DNA of 64,000 nucleotides from contig NZ_CP017075.1 in assembly GCF_001742225.1 (NCBI RefSeq), forward strand, positions 2,976,001-3,040,000, written 5' to 3'. Position 1 is the stretch's first letter. Every line of letters starts with the position of its first letter. The DNA is from Novosphingobium resinovorum. Its GTDB lineage: Bacteria > Pseudomonadota > Alphaproteobacteria > Sphingomonadales > Sphingomonadaceae. The notes under the pieces are model-generated. The model was given only the letters and a program-made list of their open reading frames with translations, was not told the DNA's origin and did no database searches. This document shows, piece by piece, positions 41,961 to 52,121 of the stretch. The position numbers and the translations under genes were made by a program.

Positions 41961-43637
41961 ATGATCCCGGCCAATCCGCAGCAGCTTCCCGATGATGTTG
42001 ACGCCCTCAAGGCGATGATCGCTGCTGCCCATGCCCAGAAGGCATCGGCCGATCAGGAGCGCCTGGCGCTGCAGGCCACGATCGCGGCCCATCGGGCAGA
42101 AATTAGCGTCCATCAGGCAGAAATTGCGGCCCATGAAGCCGAGATCGTTGCCATGCGCGCGGCAAAGACTGCCGATGCCGAAAAGATCGCTCGGTTGGAA
42201 TCGATCGTCGCCATGCTCAAGCGGGCGCAGTTCGGGACACGCTCGGAAAAGCTGCGCATCGATCCGCTCGATGCCGAGCAGTTGGCCTTCGTGTTCGATG
42301 AGTTGCAGACCGGCCTTGGCGAGATCCGGGCCGGACAAGACAAGCGTGCGGGCGCTTCGGCGGTGCGGCCGTCTCGCCCCCGCAAGGGCTTTGCGCCGCA
42401 CCTGGAGCGGGTCGAGCAGATTATCGAACCAGAGGTGCCGACCGACTGCGTGGGCCTCCAAGCTGTTCGCATTGGCGAGGACGTCTCCGAGCGCCTCGAT
42501 GTAACCCCTGCCACGTTCCGCGTCATCGTCACCCGCCGCCCCAAATATGCTTACCGCCTGGCTGACGGCGAAGATCGCATCGTGCAGGCGCCGGCGCCCG
42601 ATTACCTGATTGTCGGCGGCATCCCCACCGAGGCGCTGCTGGCCCAGGTGGCGGTCAGCAAATACGCCGATGGCTTGCCGCTTTACCGCCAGCAAGAGAT
42701 CTATGCCCGCGACGGGGTGGAACTGGACCGTTCGCTGATGGCCCAGTGGATGGGCCGGCTCGGCTTCGAGCTCGAGCCGCTGGCCCAGTATGTGCTGCAC
42801 ACGATCAAGCAAGGCGAGCGCGTCTTTGCCGACGAGACCCGATTGCCGACATTGGCGCCGGGCTCTGGCAAGGTGAAAACCGCCTGGCTCTGGGCCTATG
42901 CCCGGGACGATCGACCGTTCGGTGGATCAGGACCACCCATGGTGGCCTATCGGTTCGAGGACTCTCGGTCAGGCGATTGCGTCGCCCAGCATCTGGATGG
43001 TTATCGCGGGATCCTGCAGGTCGACGGCTATGCGGCGTACAACCGGCTGGGCAAGGACCGTGGCGCCAATGATGCCATGACCCTGGCCGGGTGTTGGGCA
43101 CACGCGCGCCGCAAGTTCTTCGACCTGCATGCCAGCGATGGCTCGCCCTTTGCCAGTGCCGTGGTCAAGGCCATGGCGCCGCTCTGGGCCATCGAGGAGG
43201 ACATCCGCGGCCATGGTGCCGAACTGCGCGCCAGCATCCGCGCAGAGCGCTCCCGCCCCATCGTCACCGAGCTGTTCGTCATGCTCGAAAAGGAACTGCC
43301 GCGCATCTCAGGCAAATCCAAACTGGCCGAGGCCATCCGCTACACCTTGAGCCGCCGCGCTGCATTCGAACGCTTCCTAACCGACGGCCGCATCGAGATC
43401 GACTCCAACATTGTTGAACGGACGATCAGACCCCAGGCCATTACGCGCAAGAATGCATTGTTCGCCGGCTCCGATGGTGGTGGGCGGGCCTGGGCGACAA
43501 TCGCCACGCTGCTGACCACGGCCAAAATGAACGGCATCGACCCCAATGCCTGGCTGACCCAAACCCTCGAGCGCATCGCTGGCGGTTGGCCCAACAGCCA
43601 GATCGCCGACCTCATGCCCTGGAACTTCAGGCCATAA
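41961..43637 (+). CDS. tnpC: IS66-family transposase TnpC
   Basis: A 558-residue transposase with an N-terminal coiled coil of repeated HQAEIAAHEAEI-type heptads, a leucine-rich LKRAQFGTRSEKL region and a zinc-binding section. The IS66 DDE domain follows (QWMGRLGFELEPLAQYVLHT, FADETRLPTL, LQVDGYAAYNRL, HARRKFFDLH, IEIDSNIVERTIRPQAITRK). The C-terminus is normal. It is complete, but the element lacks its left end. Confidence 0.94.
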   Translation: MIPANPQQLPDDVDALKAMIAAAHAQKASADQERLALQATIAAHRAEISVHQAEIAAHEAEIVAMRAAKTADAEKIARLESIVAMLKRAQFGTRSEKLRIDPLDAEQLAFVFDELQTGLGEIRAGQDKRAGASAVRPSRPRKGFAPHLERVEQIIEPEVPTDCVGLQAVRIGEDVSERLDVTPATFRVIVTRRPKYAYRLADGEDRIVQAPAPDYLIVGGIPTEALLAQVAVSKYADGLPLYRQQEIYARDGVELDRSLMAQWMGRLGFELEPLAQYVLHTIKQGERVFADETRLPTLAPGSGKVKTAWLWAYARDDRPFGGSGPPMVAYRFEDSRSGDCVAQHLDGYRGILQVDGYAAYNRLGKDRGANDAMTLAGCWAHARRKFFDLHASDGSPFASAVVKAMAPLWAIEEDIRGHGAELRASIRAERSRPIVTELFVMLEKELPRISGKSKLAEAIRYTLSRRAAFERFLTDGRIEIDSNIVERTIRPQAITRKNALFAGSDGGGRAWATIATLLTTAKMNGIDPNAWLTQTLERIAGGWPNSQIADLMPWNFRP

Positions 43638-43658
43638 CGGCTTCGGCTACGCGCTTAC
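43636..43658 (+). repeat. IS66 right terminal inverted repeat
   Basis: Read inward it is GTAAGCGCGTAGCCGAAGCC, which begins with the GTAAGCG typical of IS66 ends. It follows directly on the tnpC stop codon. No matching left end is present. The next 150 bases (43659-43808) up to brxA hold nothing I recognise. Confidence 0.7.
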
Positions 43659-43808
43659 GATTTGATAGATGTTCATAGATTTGTTCTGATCGGCGCGCCA
43701 CCCTCCTTAAGGGTTGGCTTTATGGGTCGAGCCTAGCTCCCCATTGTTTCACAACCAAACTGGTGACACATCGCACGAGCACGTTTCGGCAGGCGCCCGC
43801 GGAAGCGT

Positions 43809-44525
43809 TCACCGCACCAGGCCGACGATTTGATTGCTCCCGCTGTCAACCCGTACTTCAAGCGCGCTCGACCGCGAAATAAGGTATGCGGTGGAACCAC
43901 CAAGGTCGAACGGGAAAATGAATGGGCTGGACTCGATATTTGTTACCGAGAGTGCACAGCTAGTATATCGCAAGCACGCTTCGACGAGCCAAGCGACTAC
44001 GGAAGATCCCAGTAGTTTGACCGGCGTCTGGCGTAGGATCACCTTGCCCCTTTCGGTACGGGTAATAGCGCCCCAGTTCGCCAGTGACTGGAGGACCATA
44101 TTCGTCATGCGGCGAGTGCCTTCTCGTTCCCCGTAAATCTCGGCCATTCTCCTGTGGACTTCAGCGGACGTGCAGTCGCCCTGGAGCGCCGTCAGACGAC
44201 CAACAATCTCCGCTACCTTCCCGAAAAACGGATATGTTGCGATGGCCATGCCCCAAGTCAGGGGGAAAACGGTCGCATCTGGTGTCTCGCGATATAATTC
44301 GATGCCGCGATCAGCAAATTCAACAAGATCCGGCCGCGGTTCCAACCACAAGCGGTTGAGTACAGTTTTCGTCTTCTTCTTCGCGGCTGCTCCCGCATGC
44401 GCGGAATCTAGGAGATCCGAGAGATCATCGGTTGTGGTTAAGCCCGTTCTGACACGCAGCGCAGCCGTCGCCCAATCTAACTGGATGAAACGGTCGAAGC
44501 CTATTTGTGGCGACGGCGAGCTCAT
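43809..44525 (-). CDS. brxA: BREX type 3 protein BrxA (DUF1819-like)
   Basis: The last gene of the BREX operon, 238 residues, start overlapping the pglZ stop by four bases. It is a mixed alpha/beta protein (LTWGMAIATYPFFGKVAEIV, MTNMVLQSLANWGAITRTER) with a winged-helix-like middle, in keeping with the DUF1819/BrxA family of small DNA-binding BREX proteins. The call leans on position as well as sequence, since the motifs are weak. Confidence 0.75.
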   Translation of the reverse strand: MSSPSPQIGFDRFIQLDWATAALRVRTGLTTTDDLSDLLDSAHAGAAAKKKTKTVLNRLWLEPRPDLVEFADRGIELYRETPDATVFPLTWGMAIATYPFFGKVAEIVGRLTALQGDCTSAEVHRRMAEIYGEREGTRRMTNMVLQSLANWGAITRTERGKVILRQTPVKLLGSSVVAWLVEACLRYTSCALSVTNIESSPFIFPFDLGGSTAYLISRSSALEVRVDSGSNQIVGLVR

Positions 44526-46519
44526 GACGTCCTCTTCGCGATCTCAATTTTGACGAAAGGAACAATCAACTCTTCCACCGAGATTCCGCCGTGCGCGACG
44601 ATCTGGTCTCCCTTTGGAACAAAAGCGCCCCTGGTCGCTGCATACAGCGGCAAGAAATCAGGCGGTAGGCCTGGGCTATCGAAACGGAAGGCATCGATGT
44701 CGGATGGTACTGACGCCGCCAGCGCCTCACTGCGGTAAGTTCGGACCCGTTCACCTTTCAGCTCGGTCACTACCCCCTGATTGATCCGGCCAATGCCGTC
44801 CGCGTCGACGTTCCCGTGATCGGCAGTTAGGTAGATTTGATATCCATGCTCAGCGAGGAGCAGGAACAACTTTTCGACGAAGCCGGTGTCGCACCATGCG
44901 CTGATTTGCCCGGCGATACCACGCTTGCCGAGCATCGCGCCGTGAACGATTTCATCGATCATGTCGACGACTATCCCGGCGACCTTAACATTGGGCCTGG
45001 CAATAGCCTCCTCTAGGTCGGCCAATTGGTCCGTCCTCTTCAAGCCCTTCTGATAAACGACATCTGGCTTACGAAGACCATTCTCCTGCCAGAAGCGCGT
45101 CCACAGAGATGGCTCCTGGGACGTTGTCTCAATCGAGTTCGAAAATTCACGCGGCTTGAGACCTGAGAATAAAGCCTGTCGTGAGACGGAGGTCAGAGTC
45201 GGAAGCCATGCGAAGCATCCGCCCTCATCTGCGGAAAAGTCGGGTAGGCGTGCCACCAAATATTCTCGGATTTGGATCCACTGATCCATCGCCAAGCCGT
45301 CGAATACGAGAAGCGCCACCCGATCCTCACCGGCGTTCCGACGTAAGGCTAGATATCGTGGCACGTGATGAACCATCACCGGACCTTTCGCGGCCGGAAG
45401 AGACGGCAGGTCCGCGTAATGGTGAAAGAGCCAGTCCTTCAGCCGATCGTCTGCGGCGCGCTGTAGCGCGTGGATCTGTTGCTGAATGGGCTCGACTGTT
45501 CCTGCGTTCAAACCATTGAAGCGCGCGATAATCTCACCCAGGCGCCGCGCCATTTCGACCCAGTCTCGATACGATGCTTCGACGGCTGGCAAGTCCGCGG
45601 CAATCCTCTTTGCGCCTTCCGATATGAGTTCGCCGAGCGCCCGGGGATCGTCAACCAGCCCAACCTTAATCCATTCCGGTAAATCGCGAGGCAAGTCATG
45701 TGCGCGGACAGGCTGTAGGGCTCCTTCGAGGAACATCGTATCAACGATGACCTTTACATCTGGATGCTCAAACGGGACCAAAACCTCTGGTCGCGCACCC
45801 ATCGCGTCGTCATTCGAAGTGCGATCGCTCTGGATCCCGTACTGCGACAAGAATCGGCTCCATGCATCCTGCACGGTGCGCACCATGTAGCTCTTCGACG
45901 AAAGCAGCTCTACGATAGGCAGCCCGCCGAGGGGCGTGTCCTTCAATATTGCTGCAACATGTTTGGCGAGCAGATCCGGCAGACCAGCTCCCCGGTAGTG
46001 GAGCCTTAGAACCTCCCGCCAAAAATCCTCGGGTTTGTTGAGCAAGTAAGGGCTGATGCGAAAGATGTGGGTAAGAATGAAGTTCTTGGTTTCACCTTCC
46101 CCGAGGGGCTGAGTTGAATGCTTGTTGTGTGCCAGAAACAGGACTTCATGATATTCCGAATCGACCTGTCGGATTACTCCATAGCTCAGCCTTGGAATCA
46201 GGTCGGCCAGGCTCAGGCTGACTTTGCGCCCCATACGGACGTAGTCCCAGGGCAGTGTATTCAAATCGGTTCCGCACAGCTGCAGGACAAGCGCCTTTGA
46301 AGACCCTTCTTCACCTCGATCCCAAGCGGCCCGGTAGCGCTCTTCGTATTCAGCCCTAAAGGCAACCGGATCCTCAAACGGCAGCACCTCGAAACCCCGC
46401 TCCCGAAGGTCGTGTAGGACGCGCTCATCCAACAGGAGATCGTCGGGGTCGCAAGCGATCCAGAAGCGAGACAGGTCCGCAGGGAACTCCTGCAATATGC
46501 GGTTGGTCCAAGCGCTCAT
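44522..46519 (-). CDS. pglZ: BREX type 3 phosphatase-like protein PglZ
   Basis: A 665-residue protein with a C-terminal alkaline-phosphatase-superfamily PglZ domain. Metal-site pieces are RVALLVFDGLAMDQW near residue 400, AWLPTLTSVSRQALFSGLKP (with the nucleophile-region Thr/Ser), and YLTADHGNVDADG near 566. The N-terminal half is helical. PglZ is the universal BREX marker and is thought to act in the modification/defence complex. Overlaps with both neighbours are four bases, so it is translationally coupled. Confidence 0.93.
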   Translation of the reverse strand: MSAWTNRILQEFPADLSRFWIACDPDDLLLDERVLHDLRERGFEVLPFEDPVAFRAEYEERYRAAWDRGEEGSSKALVLQLCGTDLNTLPWDYVRMGRKVSLSLADLIPRLSYGVIRQVDSEYHEVLFLAHNKHSTQPLGEGETKNFILTHIFRISPYLLNKPEDFWREVLRLHYRGAGLPDLLAKHVAAILKDTPLGGLPIVELLSSKSYMVRTVQDAWSRFLSQYGIQSDRTSNDDAMGARPEVLVPFEHPDVKVIVDTMFLEGALQPVRAHDLPRDLPEWIKVGLVDDPRALGELISEGAKRIAADLPAVEASYRDWVEMARRLGEIIARFNGLNAGTVEPIQQQIHALQRAADDRLKDWLFHHYADLPSLPAAKGPVMVHHVPRYLALRRNAGEDRVALLVFDGLAMDQWIQIREYLVARLPDFSADEGGCFAWLPTLTSVSRQALFSGLKPREFSNSIETTSQEPSLWTRFWQENGLRKPDVVYQKGLKRTDQLADLEEAIARPNVKVAGIVVDMIDEIVHGAMLGKRGIAGQISAWCDTGFVEKLFLLLAEHGYQIYLTADHGNVDADGIGRINQGVVTELKGERVRTYRSEALAASVPSDIDAFRFDSPGLPPDFLPLYAATRGAFVPKGDQIVAHGGISVEELIVPFVKIEIAKRTS

Positions 46520-49326
46520 GATGCGCCGGGGGCTGCTTCGCCGACGCGCAACATGAGTACGGCATTGAGATCCGGGATATAGGCATCTGCGGCATTAAGC
46601 TGCGCCATGCGGGCATCGTGATCAGCCTGTAGGCGCTTGCGGCGGAAATCCCGAACAGTCTGCAGGCCAACGCGGCCGATGGCTTGGTGTCGGGCATCGT
46701 AGGCGTATTTCGCGCGTTCACGCTCTTCCTGAATACGGGTCCTGTGTTCCTCAACCAGCTCGGTGAACATGCGCTCGCCCTGCGCAAGAGCGGCACCCCT
46801 TGAGCGAGCGAACCAGTCAGCATCTTCCGCAGAGATCGATCCAACCGGCTCGACCTGTTCCGTCAAAAGAAGATCCCAGATGCGTTTAGCTGTTGGCAGG
46901 AAGGTTCGGCCTTCGTCGTTGACGAACACGGATAGGAAACGCCGCCGGCTAAAATCATCAGCGGACAGGCTGATTTCCCAAAGCGACCACACGCCGCGGA
47001 CACTGTCAGGAAGTCCCGTAATCCGGACTGTTGCCAAAGGCTGAGCTGAAACGTGGCGCGGCAGATCGCTGATAACTGCCCGGGCGCGGGGATCTTCGAG
47101 CGTGACCCATTCGATGTCCGGCCGCTCTTCCGCTGTTCTCGCGTCGAAGCAGACCTTTGCCGACTCGCTGCCATCCGCCCAACGAACCTGCCATGCGTCG
47201 CCTTCTTTGACAGCACTTCCACCACGCGCGGGCAACCCGGTGGTGATCGCCCTCTCCAGCCAGAACTGTGCTGGATGGTCCCGCCATTTGCGGGCATCGT
47301 CCGCATCAAGCTCGTGGCTATCCGACAAAAGCTCACTGCTCTTGCTGGTTTCCGCGATGGTCGATCGAAGCTGCGAGACGACCGCATCACATTCACTTTC
47401 GATAGCGTCGGGGTTCTGAAGTCCCTGCACGAACAGTTCATCGAACAACGGTTCAGTCTCGACCGAGTCCATCACGTCCGCTGCCTTGTCGACGCCGAAC
47501 TCCTCCGCGATTATCGCGAGCTTGGTCTCGAGCACTTCCCGGACGCGGTGCTCGACGGTATCTTCGAGAACAAAGTTGAACGCCCGCACAACATGGGGCT
47601 GGCCGATGCGATCGACGCGGCCGATGCGTTGTTCGACCCGCATCGGATTCCACGGCATGTCAAAGTTGACGATCACGTGGCAGAATTGAAGGTTCAGGCC
47701 TTCGCCGCCAGCGTCGGTCGAGATCATGATGCGCACGTCGCGCGCAAAGGCCTGCTGCGCTTTGGCCCGAGCGTCGAGGTCCATGCCGCCATTCAGGGTG
47801 GCAATCGAGAAGCCGCGGCTTTCCAGGAATTCGACCAGCATCGCCTGCGTCGACACGAACTCAGTGAACACCAACATCTTAAGTGCCGGATCATTTTCCT
47901 CCTGTTGCAACTTGTAGATCAGCTCGAGAAGCGCTTCCGCCTTCGCGTCGGTGCCTTGGCCTTCGGTCGCACGCGCGAGGTTCAAAAGTGTTTCGACCTC
48001 GGCTTTCTCCGTCTCCCAGCCTCTAGCCTGCACGGCGATGTCCACCTGCGTCTGCCCGTCCAGCTCGGCCCATTCATCGACATCGGTGCCGTCGAACAAC
48101 GAGGCCTGGAGTTGCGGCTGATCGAGGAGCGCCTGGCGCTTCTCTAGTGTGGTGCGAATGGCAGCTGTGCTCGATGTTACCAACCGCTGCATCAGTATCA
48201 TCAGGAAACCGACATGCCGCTGCTTGGCTGCCATTGCCTGGTTGTACCCATGGCGCACATAATCGGTCACGGCTTCGTAAAGCTGCCTTTGTGCAGCATG
48301 CCGTTCGGACCAAGCTACCGCGTGAAGTCGCGTCATGCGCGGCTTAAACAGGGGCTGGCCTTCCGCATCAATCGCCGCGCGCTTTTCGGTCCGGATCACG
48401 AACGGGCGGACACGGTCGCTATTGATGCTGCTCTCATCCGGAAAGGAATCCCGGTCAACAAGCTGCATCAGCCGATGGAACTGGTCGGTTTTTCCCTGAT
48501 GCGGAGTGGCCGAAAGCAGCAGCAGGTAAGGGGCAGCTTCCGCCAGTGCCGCGCCCAGCTTGTAGCGCGCCACCTGATCTGTGCTGCCACCCATCCGGTG
48601 CGCTTCGTCGATGATGACCAGATCCCAGGACGCCGAGACCAGATCCTCAAAACGCTCGCGGTTATAGGTACTGAGCTGCTCGGCGCTCCAGCCACGCCGC
48701 CCCTCCATCGGCTTGACCGAGTCTAGCGAGCAGATGACCTGATCGTGCAGGCGCCACAGGTTTTCTTCCTCGCTTCGCCATTGGCGGAAGGCCGACAGCT
48801 CGGACGGCTCAACGAACTGCAGCGTCTCGCCGAAATGCAGCCGCATCTCGGCCTGCCACTGGCGAACCAGGCCTTTGGGCGCGACGACGAGGATCCGCCG
48901 TGCCATGCCGCGCAACTTCAACTCGCGAAGGATCAGCCCAGCCTCGATCGTTTTGCCAAGGCCTACCTCGTCCGCCAGCAGATAGCGGATCCTGTCCCGG
49001 CTCATGGCCCGGTTGAGCGCGTAGAGCTGGTGCGGCAGCGGCACGACGCTCGACTGGATCGGCGCCAGCAGAAGGTTGTCCTCCAGCGCATCCAGCAGCT
49101 TTGCTGCCGCGGCCGTGTGGAGGATGTGCTCGACCGTGGGCTGGATGGAATCGAGCGGGATCAGGTCGCGCGAGCGGGCGCGGACGACGGCATCCTTGCC
49201 GGGTAGCCAGACCCGATAGGCAGTCTCGCCCCAGATCTCCTCCCGATCCACGACACGGCAGGGCGAGGCATGACGTTCATGCCAGCACCACTCACCGATA
49301 CCGTGTTCGAGATCCCCACGCGTCAC
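46516..49326 (-). CDS. brxHII: BREX type 3 SNF2-like helicase BrxHII
   Basis: Superfamily 2 translocase of 936 residues. Walker A LADEVGLGKTIEAGLIL near 121, DEAH as VIIDEAHRMGG near 239, LLLSATPHQGKTDQF (III), VFTEFVSTQAMLVEFLESRG (start of the C-terminal lobe), DAGGEGLNLQF (V) and QRIGRVDRIGQ (VI) near 567. The C-terminal 300 residues are helical and not assigned. It replaces the helicases of other BREX types in the type 3 set and is coupled to pglXI by overlap. Confidence 0.93.
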   Translation of the reverse strand: MTRGDLEHGIGEWCWHERHASPCRVVDREEIWGETAYRVWLPGKDAVVRARSRDLIPLDSIQPTVEHILHTAAAAKLLDALEDNLLLAPIQSSVVPLPHQLYALNRAMSRDRIRYLLADEVGLGKTIEAGLILRELKLRGMARRILVVAPKGLVRQWQAEMRLHFGETLQFVEPSELSAFRQWRSEEENLWRLHDQVICSLDSVKPMEGRRGWSAEQLSTYNRERFEDLVSASWDLVIIDEAHRMGGSTDQVARYKLGAALAEAAPYLLLLSATPHQGKTDQFHRLMQLVDRDSFPDESSINSDRVRPFVIRTEKRAAIDAEGQPLFKPRMTRLHAVAWSERHAAQRQLYEAVTDYVRHGYNQAMAAKQRHVGFLMILMQRLVTSSTAAIRTTLEKRQALLDQPQLQASLFDGTDVDEWAELDGQTQVDIAVQARGWETEKAEVETLLNLARATEGQGTDAKAEALLELIYKLQQEENDPALKMLVFTEFVSTQAMLVEFLESRGFSIATLNGGMDLDARAKAQQAFARDVRIMISTDAGGEGLNLQFCHVIVNFDMPWNPMRVEQRIGRVDRIGQPHVVRAFNFVLEDTVEHRVREVLETKLAIIAEEFGVDKAADVMDSVETEPLFDELFVQGLQNPDAIESECDAVVSQLRSTIAETSKSSELLSDSHELDADDARKWRDHPAQFWLERAITTGLPARGGSAVKEGDAWQVRWADGSESAKVCFDARTAEERPDIEWVTLEDPRARAVISDLPRHVSAQPLATVRITGLPDSVRGVWSLWEISLSADDFSRRRFLSVFVNDEGRTFLPTAKRIWDLLLTEQVEPVGSISAEDADWFARSRGAALAQGERMFTELVEEHRTRIQEERERAKYAYDARHQAIGRVGLQTVRDFRRKRLQADHDARMAQLNAADAYIPDLNAVLMLRVGEAAPGAS

Positions 49327-52079
49327 GCATTGGCCTCCATGCGCGTCAGCGCACTGTCGTACCAGAACAGCAGCTTCTCATCCTCCTGCAGAGCCTCTTC
49401 GGGAACCTTCTGTGCGATCGCAATGATGGTCTTGAAATCCCGTGCCGCCCACGAGGACTTGAAGCCCGCGCGAAGCACTTCGAGGCGGAACTCCTTCAGC
49501 CGCCGCCCGGGGGCCGTGCGGTATTCGTCGAACTCCTTCAACAGTGCCTTTTCGCGCTTCGTTTCCAGATCCTGCGCCTTGTTGGGGTCAGGCACGAACC
49601 AACGATCCTTCGCTTTCGCTCTCAGGCGAGGGTCGGATTTCTCGAGGTTTCGCAGGTCGTGGAAATTCGTTGAAAGGTAGTTGTGGATCTGGCTCGGCAC
49701 CTCGCCCGACGCGTCGTAGCGAAGGAAGTTGTCTTCCAGTAGCGCCGACAGCTCCGGACGGGTTTCGTGCTTCTTCCAGCCAGCACCAAGCTGGGTCGTG
49801 AACTCGGGATGCACTTCCTGATAAGTTGACGGCCGCTTGCGCAGGAAGTCGGTCAGCCAGTCAATGGCGCTGCGCTCATCGGCCACGAACATTTCCATCT
49901 GAGGTGGTTGAGCCGCCTGTGCACGCTTGCGTTCATACTCCGGGATCTGATCTGGCAAAAAGACCATTCCGTCGCGCTCGGAGAAACGGCTGCGTAGCCC
50001 GTCGAGGAATTCTTCGGTTGACAGCGGCACTGGAACGTCGTGGCGCACGAACCAAGCAATCATCCGGTCGTAGATGCGGCGGGGGTCCCGCTCGACGACG
50101 AACTCCAGCACGCCGTCCTTCGACTTTGAGACGGAAAGTTGGCGAAGGTGGGTCTGCACGAAATCCCATGCGGATTCAGGGGCAGCACCACGCTCAGCCA
50201 GTCGCTGCTCCAGCCCGCCATTGGGCTTGTAAGCAGAGATAATTAGATCCTGCTTGACGGCATTGGTGGATGTAACTTGCTTAAAGCTGCCTTGCTTTTT
50301 GTCGAGAGTTGTAACCTCGGCCACCACAAAGCCAGCTTCTTGCAATGCGACTTGGATAGCATTCCAAACTTTAGCTTGGCTGTTTGAAAAGACAACTGTC
50401 ATCCATCGGCCAGGCTTGAGCACCCTAAAGAACTCTAAGAAACATCCCCTTATCAATCTTTGATAAACGTGAATGTCCTTTCCAGCATAATCATCAATTA
50501 CTGCCTCTCCGCCAACTTCGCTAATAACTCGATGCCAAGCCTCAACAATATTGTTTAGGTCAGCATAGAAGATATTAAACCCAAAAGGTGGATCGACGAA
50601 GACGTAATCTATGGTTCCATCCGGGCAAGGCAGTGCCGTCGACGATCCAGTGCTGACAATGGCATTTCCGAATTTCGTTCTGAAAGTCTGAAATGCTTTT
50701 TCGACGCGACCAAATTTTCCCTCAAGGATATACCAAGGCGTGCACTCAGCATGCTGTGAGCCAACATAAAAAACTCCGGTTAGATGCTGCCCAAACTGTG
50801 AATATCCAGTCGGTCGATATCGATTAAAAACGCTCATACTAATTATTGCCTGCTCTATGCTATAGAGCAGATTCATTCTCAGTTTTTTATCGTGTTCGCC
50901 CTCGGCTAAAGCCCAGATTTTCGCTATCGCATGTGCCGCTCTTGGCAGAAAAATACTTCTCGTATTTCTTGTGTTAGTGGTTCGCATCCGTCCTTCGTTG
51001 AAGGTCTTTGATGAGCGAAATGCAACATGTGGAAAATTCTCTGGAATCTCAAGTTCATCAATTCTCTTCAATACCTCGAGATCGATTTGGTCGGGCTTCT
51101 TCTCAAATACCTTTGACCCAATTTTATAGAAAATTGAAACAGCTACACGCTTAGGGCGCCACTGGACTTGGCCATCCTCCAAAAATTGAACTTGAGCGAG
51201 CGCCATTTCCTCCTTTCGAGCTTCGGCTCCGCATGAGCTGCAGCGTATTCGGTCACGCTGACCCTCATAGGAGACCTTCTCAGCATCCAAGAAGACGTTC
51301 TCCCCATTGCAACTTGGGCATATGAACGCTTCACTCCAAACGGTGTATTCAATTCGACCAAGCGTCTTACCGTCTGAGTGCAAAGTCTCATACATCCACC
51401 GAATCGAGGTCCAAAGCTCTGCAAGCAATCTTTTCCCAGATTCTTCATATGCATCAGCAAGGAACGGCAAATTGTTGTTGGCGGAAATGAAAGTCGCGGC
51501 AGGCGACAGATCGTTCAGCACCACTCGTCGCGCGCCCCATTTCGGTGCCGGAGTGCCAGCCTTCTTCCACTCCATCTCCAGCTTGTGCCGATAGGTGGCG
51601 GGCGCTGTGCCACACCACTGCGCCGCAACACCGGTCATCCCCGAACCGGCAAAGCCGTCCAGCACGATATCGCCGGGCTCGGTGTAGTGCAGGATCGACG
51701 GCACGATGGCCAAATGTGGCACCTTGGTATGGTAGGAATGCGCCCTGTAGAGAGGGTCGGTCTTCCCCTCTGACACGTCAATCGCCATCGGCTCGCGCGC
51801 ATACTTCTCAGCCGGGTCATAGGGGTGGCCGTAATGCCTCACGAACTCCGCCAGCCAGGGGTTCGGGCAAGCCGTGTAATAGGGCGGATCCGACATCGCC
51901 AAAATGGCCTCGTCGGTCCCCACCGGAAACCCTTCTTGAGCCCGGAACGCCGGATCCCGCAGCTTCTCCGCCAGCAGATTCAGAAAATGCTCGCGCCGGG
52001 CATCGTCGCTGGGAAAGGTCAAGCCGAGGCACTCGACAGAACCGCCGTCTTTGGTCGCGTTGCTCAGAAGGTCACTCAT
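49323..52079 (-). CDS. pglXI: BREX type 3 adenine-N6 DNA methyltransferase PglXI
   Basis: A 918-residue methyltransferase that marks host DNA in BREX. Motif IV MSDPPYYTACPNPW near residue 63 comes before the SAM motif I VLDGFAGSGMTGVAA near 142, a beta-class order. Two CxxC pairs (ICPSCNGEN and CSSCGAEA, around 257-285) may bind zinc. A second DPPF (FVDPPFGFNIFYADLN near 495) follows the zinc region. The C-terminal part is helical and may carry target recognition. Codon use is somewhat more AT-rich at 50240-51460, hinting at transfer or a swapped specificity region. Confidence 0.9.
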   Translation of the reverse strand: MSDLLSNATKDGGSVECLGLTFPSDDARREHFLNLLAEKLRDPAFRAQEGFPVGTDEAILAMSDPPYYTACPNPWLAEFVRHYGHPYDPAEKYAREPMAIDVSEGKTDPLYRAHSYHTKVPHLAIVPSILHYTEPGDIVLDGFAGSGMTGVAAQWCGTAPATYRHKLEMEWKKAGTPAPKWGARRVVLNDLSPAATFISANNNLPFLADAYEESGKRLLAELWTSIRWMYETLHSDGKTLGRIEYTVWSEAFICPSCNGENVFLDAEKVSYEGQRDRIRCSSCGAEARKEEMALAQVQFLEDGQVQWRPKRVAVSIFYKIGSKVFEKKPDQIDLEVLKRIDELEIPENFPHVAFRSSKTFNEGRMRTTNTRNTRSIFLPRAAHAIAKIWALAEGEHDKKLRMNLLYSIEQAIISMSVFNRYRPTGYSQFGQHLTGVFYVGSQHAECTPWYILEGKFGRVEKAFQTFRTKFGNAIVSTGSSTALPCPDGTIDYVFVDPPFGFNIFYADLNNIVEAWHRVISEVGGEAVIDDYAGKDIHVYQRLIRGCFLEFFRVLKPGRWMTVVFSNSQAKVWNAIQVALQEAGFVVAEVTTLDKKQGSFKQVTSTNAVKQDLIISAYKPNGGLEQRLAERGAAPESAWDFVQTHLRQLSVSKSKDGVLEFVVERDPRRIYDRMIAWFVRHDVPVPLSTEEFLDGLRSRFSERDGMVFLPDQIPEYERKRAQAAQPPQMEMFVADERSAIDWLTDFLRKRPSTYQEVHPEFTTQLGAGWKKHETRPELSALLEDNFLRYDASGEVPSQIHNYLSTNFHDLRNLEKSDPRLRAKAKDRWFVPDPNKAQDLETKREKALLKEFDEYRTAPGRRLKEFRLEVLRAGFKSSWAARDFKTIIAIAQKVPEEALQEDEKLLFWYDSALTRMEANA

Positions 52080-52121
52080 CGGTTTATCTCAATCTTTTTA
52101 CAGCACGCCAGTTGCGACATC

